DNA from: Haematobia irritans
Taxonomy: Eukaryota > Arthropoda > Insecta > Diptera > Muscidae
DNA length: 64,000 bases
NCBI RefSeq assembly: GCF_050003625.1
Contig: NC_134400.1
Coordinates: 227,084,085-227,148,084 of the forward strand
Reading direction: 5' to 3'
The position numbers and the translations under genes were made by a program. Shown piece by piece: positions 21,701 to 33,700 of the stretch; the first letter of the stretch is position 1; the number at the start of each line of letters is the position of its first letter. Under the pieces are notes generated by a model. The model was not told the DNA's origin. It saw only the letters and a list, made by a program, of their open reading frames with translations, and did not search any database.

Positions 21701-24700
21701 AGGTTGTGATTTCCAGTTAGCAAATAAATGCAATGCAAATAAAACAAAAACGTTTGGAAAACCAGTGTCGCAAACTTTGATCTTTTGTTGCAGATTTTTG
21801 TTTTCCTCCAAAAATACAAAAGTTTATCGCTAAAAACTCTTTGTTACAAAAGTAACAAAAAATATTTAAAAATCTCCAGAGACGAAACATTTTTTGTGTG
21901 TGCTGGACAGCTCCAAGTTTTTTGTCTATACTTCTCTCTGATCCCTCTGTAGGCAGGTTCCTCCCTCACAGCCATTAAGTCCAATGACTGTGCTTATTTA
22001 CAATCACTATTTAGTTTGTTTTGATGAATCCTTCTATGTGCCGTAACCACATCCATGTGAATCAACAACAACTTTGACCAAAGGACCATTACATCAGGAT
22101 GCTCGTTTCAAAGTTACACTAAAAAAAGTGAACCCTATATTTCACTAAAGCCAATTTAACTTTATTTTAGTTCATGGAATTATTATGTTTGGAGAAAATT
22201 TCCTTTACTCTAATCATTTTTTGCGTACGTTAGTTGAATGAACTAAAACACGGGAAAAAATAAACACAAAGATTTACTAAATTCGTACTTCTCAAAATAG
22301 TTCATTATTTCTTTAAATTTGTGAATTTTACTACAACTGCGCCCATCTTGAATTTCGTATGGTACTAAAGACATTCTTGCAATTTTAAACTCCAATTTTT
22401 GGGTTCACTCTTTTTTCAGTGTAGCATTTTTTTTTCAAAGTTCATTCAGAAAAACCCATTTTCAAAATTGAAATGAGAAATCAATGATTGCAGATGTTGT
22501 GAACAAAACCAGTGGTCTTACAATGAACGCTCTCTACATATTGGAGTTGACAAGAAAGAGGAAGACTTGGAAGCTTGGAAGTGCATTGGTTGAAAGCAAA
22601 TATTTTTGATTTCGATTGGTAAAAATGTGTTGCCTATTTTACACCTTTCCTCAATAAATCGAAAATTGTTGTTCGATTGCACACAAAAAAATTTTTTTCT
22701 GGTTCAATCACGAAATTAATTGATCCAATTAATTTTTTAATTGAAATGTCTTCAATCACAGAAATGATAGTATCAATTAAAAAATTAATTGAAGGTCAAT
22801 TAAAAAATTAATTGATCCAATTAAAAAATTAATTGATACTATTAATTTTTGTGATTGATTTTTGTTTCAATTAAAAAATTTGTTGAATCAATTAAATTTT
22901 TAATTGAATATTTTTTAAAACCCAATTAAAATTTTAATTGGAAAAATTTTCGTGAAATTTTTTTCTGTGTGGAAAAACCAGTGCAGGCTACCAAAAATGT
23001 GCACATTCGAATTACGGAGTGTTACCCATCGCATGACCAAAAAATTAAATTAGAATTAGAAAATTTTAACTAAACAGTATTACAAACGCTGGTATCCCGC
23101 GATGTCATTAAAATAAGTTAATATTTTTCGACAAATTCAAGAAAATTTATTAGACATAATTAAGTTTTTTCACTTGTTAAAGAAAAATTTGTAGTTTCAA
23201 GGAAACAATTGGAGTTCAAAATTGCAAAAATGTCTTTAGTGACATACGAAGTTCATGATGAACGCATTTGTAGTAAAATTTGCAAATTTAAAGAAATACT
23301 GAACTATTTTCTGGAAGACACGAATTTAGTTAATCTTTATGCTTCATTTGTGTATATATTTTTCCTCAGTTTAAGTTAATTTTACTAACGTAGTTAAAAA
23401 ACAAGTAAGGAAAGTCTAAAGTCGGGCGGGGCCGACTATATTATACCCTGCACCACTTTGTAGATCTAAATTTTCGATACAATATCACATCCGTCAAATG
23501 TGTTGGGTGCTATATATAAAGGTTTGTCCCAAATACATACATTTAAATATCACTCGAATTGGACAGAATTTGATAGACTTTTACAAAATCTATAGACTCA
23601 AAATTTAAGTTGGCTAATGCACTAGGGTGGAACACAATTTTAGTAAAAAAAAAATATGGGAAACATTTAAATATGAAGCAATTTTAAGGAAACTTCGCAA
23701 AAGTTTATATATGATTTATCGCTCGATATATATGTATTAGAAGTTTAGGAAAATTAGAGTCATTTTTACACCTTTTCGACTAAGCAGTGGCGATTTTACA
23801 AGGAAAATGTTGGTATTTTGCCCATTTTTGTCGAAATCAGAAAAACATATATATGGGACACATGACTATATTACTAATTGTACTCCTAGTTCAAAATTTC
23901 AACCAAATTGGGCCAAAAATCTGGCTTCTGGGGCCATATAAGTCCATATCGGGCGAAAAATATATATGGCAGCTATATCTAAATCTGAACCGATTTCAAT
24001 AAAATTCGGCACACATGACTATACTACTAATTGTACACCTAGTGCAAAATTTCAACCAAATGCGGCCAAAAATCTGGCTTCTGGTGCCATATAAGTCCAT
24101 ATCGAGCGAAAAATATATATGGCAGCTATATCTAAATCTGAACCGATTTCAATCAAATTTGGTACACTTGACTATATTACTAATTGTACTCCTAGTGCAA
24201 AATTTCAACCAAATTGGGCCAAAACTCTGGCTTATGGGGCCATATAAGTCCATATCGGGCGAAAGATATATATGGGAGCTATATCTAAATCTGAACCGAT
24301 TTCAATCAAATTTTGCACACATGACTATACGACTATGTGTTATGTTTGTACAAAATTTCAAGCAAATCGGGATAAAACTCTGGCTTCTGGATCCATATAA
24401 GTGCATATCGAGCGAAAGATATATATGGGAGCTATATCTAAATCTGAACCGATTTCTTCCAAAATCAATAGGGTTCTATTCTGACCTAAAACAGGAACAT
24501 GTGCCAAATTTGAAGTCGATTGGACTTAAACTGCGACCTAGACTTTGATCACAAAAATGTGTTCACAGACAGACGGACGGACATGGTTATATCGACTCAG
24601 GGAACCACCCCCAGCATTATTGCCAAAGACACCATGTGTCTATCTCGTCTCCTTCTGCACTAACTTATAATACCCTGTTCCACAGTGTGGCGCAGGGTAT

Positions 24701-27700
24701 AATTATTATGGTAAACGAAACTTTCTCCAAACATAATAATTCCATGAACTAAAATAAAGTTAAATTGGCTTTAGTGAAATAGAGAGTTCACTTTTTTTTG
24801 AGTGTATGACGCGTGTAATGTGGTTGCTTTTCAATTTCTTCACCACAGCTAATTAATTTACCAAGAAGAAACATTTCAATTATTTACTGCCCCGAATAAC
24901 AAATTCAATATTAATTTTTTTTTTAATAGAAGCAAAATTCGAATTATGTTAACAACAGTCGAAATATTTTCACGAATTTTCTTTTGTTTGCAAACCACTT
25001 GTTTCTTGTTTGGATTTTGTATCAGTGTTACACTTTTTTGTTTTTTCCATGAGCTAAAAATGGAATCGGGTAGCCCTTAATGATAAGACAGAAGTTCAGC
25101 ACTCTGGTATCACAATTGACTTAATAGTCTGAATGAGTCTGAACTAACGGTCTGCAACTATACTTAACTTCTTTTTTTTATCATTTAGTGGCGTCGGAAT
25201 CTATGTTAATCTCCCTGGTAACATAGAACCCGGCAGCACTCATTGATAGAAGAGAGAAGTACTCTCTCTCTATTAAAATGTAAAAATTCAGCATATGGGA
25301 AATTGAACCTGCCTTTATTTTTTTTTACTTTCGAGAAACTGTCTTTTAGATACAACAAAAAAATTAAGTTTGTTGTATTTAATGCCGCTAATTCTAAAAA
25401 TAAAAATTTAGTTTAATACGCACTGTATTTTTATGTTACAACCACTATTTTTTCAAAAATAACACATAAAAAGTTTTTTTTTTTTTGAAAATGTGGTATG
25501 TTCTTTACGAGGGCGGTTCGGAAACTTCTTAGCCTATCAATGAAAGAGAATAGTCCGTTTTTCAAAAATATTTTTATTTTTCAATATAATCTCCTGAAAC
25601 TTCAATACACTTAGTCCAACGCTTTTCTAGCAGTTCTATCCCTTGATTAAAATAGTTTTCCTCAAGGTCTTCCAAATAGTGGTTTACAACTGTAATTGCA
25701 TCTTTATTTAAGGTAAAACGCTTGCCAGCAAGGATTTTTTTAGATTTGGGAACAAGTAAAAGTCACTGGGAGCTAAATCAGGACAATAAGGTGGGTGGTC
25801 AAGCAACTCGTACTTTAATTCGTTGATTCTAGCCATTGTTAAAACACTCTTGTGCGCTGGTGCATTGTCTTGATGAAAAATTATTTTTTTGTGTTGTTAG
25901 TCAGGACGTTTTTCTCGAATTTGTACATTTAATTGATCCAAAAGGTTGCAATAGTACTCTGAATTTATTGTTTTACCCTTTTGCAGATAGTCAATCAATA
26001 AAATACATTTGAAGTCCCAAAAAACCGTTGCCATAACCTTACCAGCCGATTGAATTGTTTTTGCCTTCTTTGGGGCAATTCCTCCACACGCTCACAAAAA
26101 ATCGCTTCTGTAACATATACTCCCAAACATATTTTGCTTCAAGCATATATATTTTTGGGTATTGCCCAAACATTTATATGTTTGATCTCTTCCAATATAT
26201 AATATGTTTGAAAGCATATTGGTCTAAACAATATATGTTTGGGTAGTCTAAGTTCCAAACATTTTGTATTTTTGCATCCAAATTCAATAATGTTGTCTTC
26301 CAAAAAACAATATGTTATTATGTGAACATATAATATGTTTGGAAGCATTTTGCACCCAAAAATATTATATGCTTAAAAAAAATTCTCCCAAACAATATTG
26401 TGCTCAACATTTTATTTATTTATTTATATATTTACAATCATAATGAATTATGAAAATAAACAGGTAATATAGGTGCTAACAACATAGGTTTTCGACCTGA
26501 ATGCTCAAAATTTTGTTTCTGCCCAATTGTATATTCCCCCACATCTTTCTCACTTCCAAGAGATTTTTTAGTTCTTAGAAATTATTCAATTGTATGATTT
26601 TTTTATTTTAATTTTACCTTTTGACGGACGGGGATTCGAACAGCGGACCACACAGTTTGTAAGGATCAAAGAAGTAGCTGATCAATTGCCCAAGGAAAAA
26701 TAAAATGTTAATTTTGTAATAACAAGCAACAACCACCAACTTAATTCAATATCGCTCCCTGTTAAAAAGCGCTCCAGCTTCTAAACACATATATGTTTAT
26801 AGGCTATTTCTAAATTAATATATGTTTGCATCCAAGCATATTATAGTTACAAACATTTTATGTTCCAAACATAATATGTTCTAACATATTAACGTATATG
26901 TCCCAAACATGTTATGCTAGTTTATGAACATTATATGCTTGCACTCAAAAATATTGTGTTTAAAAATTTGTGTTCCAAACATATAATGTTTATAGCCAAA
27001 CATATGAAAAACAGTCTTTTTCATCCGTGCAGCTTCAGTCCGTTGTTTGGATTGTTCTTTTGTCTCTGGAGTATAGTGGTGGATCCATGTCTCTTCAACA
27101 GTTATGAAACGACGCTTAAAATCCATTTTATTTCGCTTAAAACGATCCAAACAAGCTTGAGAAATGTTCATTCTTATGCGTTTTTTTCATCTGTAGTTCT
27201 TCATGCAAAATTAAATGGACTCGATCATTTGAGATGCCCATGATATTAGCAATTTCACGCACTTTTATTCGTCGATCATTTAATACCATATCATGCACTT
27301 TGGCTAAAATTTCTGTTGTTGTTGCTGTTTTTGGACGTCCACTTCGTGGTTCATCTTCAATGCTTGTACGACCACGTTTAAATTCAGCAACCCAATTTCT
27401 AATTTTTCCACTGTAAAAAAATTGCGGATGCATCTTTTTTGAACACCACCCAATAAACACAGGATGAGCGTTTTTCAAATGCAACAACTTTTCAGTTTGA
27501 GGGTAAATATAATTTTCAACATAAATTCAACTTGACTTGAAATAGCTCATCTTCAATACAACTTCAAATTGTTTGCGAATTACTTCCAATTTGCCAAAAT
27601 GTTGACGAAATCTTTGAAAAGGTGTTGAAAATAATATGAGAAAACTTTGACAAAACACTACCCTAAAATGCAACGAAAAAACCATGTGGTTTTCAATACT

Positions 27701-30700
27701 TATTTGTGCAACGAAGTTCGTGGTCAATTGCAAGAAATAAAAAAATGGAAAATTTTAGACAAATAACCAAATAGTTTATAAAACTAGGTAAGTGAAAATA
27801 AAAAATGAAATAAAACTTTAAGGAAGTCACTAAATGTATATCGCTTTGCAGAAAACTAAAATTATGGATTCTACGTTCTTGAAAACATTAAAAAGCTGAC
27901 CGATGAAAAAATGGTGGCCAATTAACTGGAACTGCTTCAAATAGTTTATAATAGTTGGTACGTCAATATGAAAAATTAAAATTAAAATTAACACTTTAGA
28001 GAAGTCGCTACATTTAAATCTCTGCAAAAAAATTAAAATCTTTGGATGCTACATTCTTGCAAACAATAAGAAGCTGACCAATAAAAATATGTGGCTTATC
28101 GACAAGAAAAAGTTTCCAGAAACATGACAAGTGCAACCAATTAAAATTGTTAAAAACAACAAATTGTTGAAATCAACAACTTCTGGATGAAAATGTGCAT
28201 CACATCGTCAGTTTAATTCATATGCTATTATCAGTTTAAAATGGATATTTTGTGAATTCCTTCTGCTGGAAATCAATCCTAACACGCGGTCCAGTACGTT
28301 CCTAATTTCAAATTGCCCGCATGTTAATAAATTTTAATGCTGTTTTATGACACCAAAAGGAAGGAAATCGAATTATCAATGCAAAAGTGTTTACTAATAA
28401 TGTTTAAGATATTTACGGCCATTTTCATGTATCTCCGTTAGACTTTAACTCCCAGTTAACAGAAAGTAAAATCGAAATATCTTTTCTCCGGTTAACTTTA
28501 ACAGAAAGCAGTTAAGTTCCTAACTGGCATATGGAATATATAGACATGATGACAGACATGTCCATAGTACGGTTTAAAAGTTCGTTAGCTAACGTAGCAC
28601 TAGCGGAGCTTCCTGAAAATGGTGGTTAAAGTTTTGTTGTGTGTTTTTTTGTTTTGTTCTTATTTGTTGATATGTTTAATAAGATTATTATTTATCAATT
28701 GGTATTGTAGTGTATTATGTAGTGTAGTGTATTATTATATATTTTATTTTGATGAAAATGAATAAATTATACAAAATTCATAGAATTTTGGCTTTGCCTT
28801 TAAATTTGAAGTGGGTATGTCATTCATACAAATTTAGGTTGAAAAGTATTTGCAACGATGTTAATTTTGAATTTGACTCGCATCGAAAATTGTTTGAGAA
28901 ATTATTGAGTAGCGATGCATTTCAATTTGAGGATAACACTTGAGATATTATTGCTAATGTGTTGAATTTCACTGTTGAGGGTAATGTCTGTTTTTTGTTG
29001 AGAACGCGATTTTCTCAACAATTTCTCAACTTGAATATTACCCTAATCCTTTGAAAAAATGTTTGAAAAATTGTTGAAATTTAGCATTTTTCAAACGTTT
29101 GTGTTTATTGGGCAGTTTCTATATGAAGGAGTTGCCAGATCGAAACAAAATTTAACATGTGTTCATAACACAGATGGAAGTTTCCAAAACACATAACTTT
29201 TTTTCGGTTTATACCGCGCTTTTTGTGCTAGGCTAAGAAGTTTCCGAACTGCCTTCGTATTTACCATTTTGCATATGATTATATTTTTTTCGGAGGTATC
29301 GATGATCTTGTGCATTTAAGGGTTAACAGTTTAATCAGTGTATTACATAGTATAATGTTGGCCTGAACATTATATTTTTTTGTCACTAGCCAGCTTTTTC
29401 TCCGTGTATTTGTTGTTCGCATGCCGTTCATAGAAATTTTTATCCAAAATTTCTTGGATGTTCGTGTTTAATTGAGATAATCTATAAATTTGGGGTCTTC
29501 ATTTGCTTATAATCACTTTAAATCCCCTTCCCACCGTGTACGCACAATTGTGCGGGTAAGTTTAAGTCTCTATAATTTCTTTAATATATGACGTACTGCG
29601 ATAAGAGCGGCAAAAAAATTAATTGTGTATGCTCTCTCTTTGTCTAAGAATGTGAAGAACCGTTATAAATATTTGTTTTTCATATTAATTTTGTAGTTTC
29701 AGCAGTGTACTTTGCGCATTTGTAAAAATGAGTGGAAGAGGTAAGTTTGCAAATAAATTAAAATTATTTAAGTTGTGGAATATTTCATCAAACAAGTGTT
29801 TTCAATAAGAAAACATATTAAATATTGTATGCAAACAGTAACTTCGTGATTATTTTGTGTTTTTTTATATTTTTACGTCCGAACTTTTACCGGAATTTAC
29901 CGGACGGCAACTATTGTGCGTATCCTGAAAAAACAGGATACAAGATCAAACTGAACAAACTTATTAATTTAAAATGTTCTATGTACACATAAATAACAGA
30001 ATTCAAAAATTTAGGAAAATCTATCACGTGGATCGGCTATAGGTCGGAAAGGGATAAGTACTAATGAAAAATTTTTAAGTTTTGACTCAAATCTCAAGAA
30101 AAAACTATAATTATAATTATTACATCAATTAAAAAATTAATTGAGTCTTTTGACAAAAACCATATTAAGTTTTAATTGAGCCAATTAAAGAATTAATTAA
30201 TAGTATCAAAGAAATCAATTCACTTTTTATACAAATACATTTGTTTCTAAATCTTAATACCATTTTCGTGATTGAATAAATTTCAATTAAAAAATAATTG
30301 GAGTAATTAATTTCGTGGATGAATAAGATTCTTTTTGTGAAGGAAGTAATTAGTTTCCACAACACACCCATTAATTAACGAACTTCCGAAAAGCAATATT
30401 GACATATTTCAGTGTGAGCCAATTTATTTAGTCCCGGAATTCTAAACTAGGTATTTTTCTATGTCACTCAAATTCACATACATTTTTTCTAGAAATATTC
30501 TTAAGCCTAATGCATTTATTCAGTAGTAAAATTATTTAATATGATACTCAATTCCTTTCCTTTCGCTTCTGGCTGGTGCAATTGTAAAGTTTAGCTTCAT
30601 CTATAAACTCAATTTGTTTGTATTTCATTGGTATATCAATAGCACATTCCATTGAATAAAAACGTCTGAGAAAGGTAGAGCAAATCGATTTGTCTGGCTT

Positions 30701-33700
30701 TAGAATGAGCAGCGCATATTTAGGTGCTCCAGAAAGGGAATGCAAAGAAATTCCACAAAAAGGCTCGTTAAATAAAAATGCATTCATCTTTATTGCAATG
30801 CTGCAATTCAGAGTGTGAAGGAACAAACCCCCAAAAGAAATTTGAATATAAATCTCAGTTAAAGTTCCGGAACAGGTTATGTGTGGGAGAACAAGTAGCC
30901 TTAACACAACAAACCTAAGATAAAATCATAATAATCAGCTTGTTCGCAAAAATAGCTATTGTGGCTTTTTATCTCTTTACATAATATTTTTGTCACAAAA
31001 ACAAAATATTAGTACCATTCCATTTTGACATTGAATGGTACTCAAGTGATAATTTTTTTCTATTGTTTGTGACTCTTTATACATTTTTGACGTGTATATG
31101 ACGTTTGCAATTTTACAACAGTCGCAAGCCTATGAAATTGTCGTGCGTACATCTGTACACGACCACACAGTCTTTGGCCTTCGTTAAGTAGAATTTTAAA
31201 ATATGTTTAATGCATTTTTACAATTTGTAAAGATTTCTGACGAATTTAGTCTCTCTCTCTTTCTCATTGACAGAATCAATCAATCAATCAATACCGCCAT
31301 TAGAAGATCAAAGAAGCTTAAGTAGTGTAGTCGATTTGATTTCCAATGATATGCTGGGTACAACTAGGGTCGTTTCCGATATATAAACCTTCCCATCCTT
31401 CCACTAGGGCTTATTGGATAAACAAAATCCTCAAATAGATGAACATTATCGTCATACCAACATAAAAAAGCAAATCTTCACCTTATGCTTAGCCGTGTGG
31501 ACTCATCCGTATCTATTTGCAATCGGATAAATGCAACACAATATTGTATCCGGCATTCGAGACATTAGGGGTAGATTTTTCTTTTTGGAAATTGTATATG
31601 ATGGCATTTGGAAAGCAAGAATAGTGGTCGATATAAGTACACTTAGGGAAATCGGACAAAAAAATCTGTTTCTTGTTGCTCTTCAAATTAGAAACTAGGT
31701 TTGTATTGTATTCAAATTATAATAAACAAGTATTCCTGTACACTGAAAAAGATATTGTCGTGAGGCCAAAGATGTCATGTCCATACGAAATACGAATGCA
31801 AATTTAGCTTAGCATAGAACATGCATTTCTCTCATATAAATTTTTTTCTTTGTCTAAAAGTCGATAAACTTTTCAATGAAGTCGTATTGTCCTTATAATT
31901 GAGTGATTTGACTTAAAAATGGGTATCATAACACGAAAGAAAAATTGTTTGGGGTAAGGTCAACTTGACTTTAATTAGTCAGAAAAAAATCTTTAAAACT
32001 AATGAAATTGTCTTTACGTTTGTTGTCTTTTTGCATTTTGACTACAAAGCAAAAAATCGTTCAAAAATAGGACATGTTTTTCAACACTTTATTTTAAAGA
32101 CGTTTTTTACTTGAAACATAGCATACTTTCTACAGGAAGTAGAGTCTGAATTTGGAAAATAAAGTTATCGTTAAATCGTTTTTAAAGGACTTTGATAGCA
32201 TATGAAGAAAAAAAGCTGAAAAAACGAAAATGTAAAATCTGCTTCCTAGAAGCAAGTACACAAAACCCACATTCAAAAGAGAATTGTGTCGTAAAAATAT
32301 CCTTACATATATTCTTCGCATCTTTGGCTCGGAATCAATACCAAAATTGTTAAAGTAAAGACAAAATCTTTGGAACCGGGCATGCTTTTTTTCAGTGTAG
32401 TCTAAAGTTTGGTGGTGATATTATTCTGTAGACAAGCATTTTCGATATCATATCAAGTTCTTCAATATTGTGGAGGCTTTATATAAAGATTTATAGTCCC
32501 CTATATATGCTCGACTACACTACTTTTTTGATCTTCTTGATGGCGATATTGATTGGTTGAAGATTTTGTCTTTGCACTAATGATTTTAGTATTGATTCCG
32601 AGCCAAAGAAGCGGAGAATTGAAATAAGGATATCCCTAAGAAACATTTGAGCTTTGCGAACTTTGCGATACGAGGATACAAATTTGAATTAATTCGTTTC
32701 TCTTTTTTTCCTCAAGTAGCTAATAGAGTCCTTTAAAAACGTGTTAAGAAACATTTCTCTCTAAGAAACATTTCTCTTTTAAATTTGAGTTTTGCGTACT
32801 TTGCGATACGAGATACAAATTTGAATTTATTCGTTTCTCGTTTTTTTCTCCAAGTAGCTAATAGAGTCCTTTAAATACGTGTTAACGACATCTTAAATTT
32901 AAAATATCAGACTTGACTTCTAGTAGAAATTATGATATATTTCAAGTAAAAGAAGTCTTTAAAATAAAGTTTTGAATAACATCTCCTATTTTTAATCGCT
33001 GTTTTGCCTTGTAGACAAGATACAAGAAACCAACAAATTTAAAGATGATTTCATTAATTTTGAAGAATTATTAAGGCCAAGTTGATACTCAGTTTTAAGT
33101 CTTATCGACTTCTTTAAAATTGTATCGACTTTTGGACAATGAAAAAAAAACTTTGTAGCAAAAAAATGCGTCTTCAATGCTATGCAAAATTAGCATTCGT
33201 ATTTTAAAAATTTTAAACGATTTAAAAAAAATTAAACAATTTTTTTTTTGATAAACGTTCGAAGTTTAAACTACTGCCGAAAAATTTTTTGGTGATCGGT
33301 CGAAACTGGGATTGAACCCATCACCCAGGGCGGTCATCATATCGTTGCACTACGGTATCTCCTACGTTTTTTTTTAGTATAAACAATGTAGTTGAATACA
33401 CTTCTTCGAATCCTTGCATCCTTGAATCTATGTACTGAACCAGGGATGTAAATGTTGGCACACTTGTACTAAATTTGGTACATCCCACTTCTCAAAAGTA
33501 CAATGGTACAACAATTACCTATTTGGTACAATTTGAAGTGCTTAGTTCGTCTTCAAAATGATTGAGAAGTCCCAATTAATCAATTGCCCAATATAAGTTA
33601 TATGGTACACATATTTTAGGAACTGACCAAATTACAAACAAATGGGATTAAAAATTTTTCATTTCGTCTTCAAATCCACAATTTTGTTAGGTGTTTGACA

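Larger units (their letters stand above)
27449..29112. mobile_element. CCCAATAAACAC-ended element inside mariner
   Basis: CCCAATAAACACAGG at the left and GTGTTTATTGGG at the right are inverted. Subterminal TTTTTCAAATGCAACAACTTTT and its worn inverse extend the repeat. CA flanks both sides (27447-27448, 29113-29114). The inside has two 170-bp tandem units from 27768 and a further nested MITE. No transposase frame is seen. Confidence 0.78.
25508..29257 (-). mobile_element. Mariner element with nested insertions
   Basis: Inverted ends CGAGGGCGGTTCGGAAACTT and AAGTTTCCGAACTGCCTTCG are flanked by TA at 25506-25507 and 29258-29259. Without the insertions at 26087-27029 and 27449-29112 the element would be about 1.1-1.2 kb, right for mariner. 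It lies in the 13.3-kb intron of the CCN gene. Confidence 0.92.

Noticed and set aside
24015..24548. 177-codon plus-strand open frame
   Set aside because: It consists of repeated 152-bp units of a dispersed repeat. The 51-residue periodicity follows from the DNA repeat and similar frames occur in other copies.
29728..29740. MSGRG start considered as the first exon of an intron-containing histone H4 or H2A variant
   Set aside because: No downstream exon encodes histone sequence. The best acceptor gives an unrelated short peptide.
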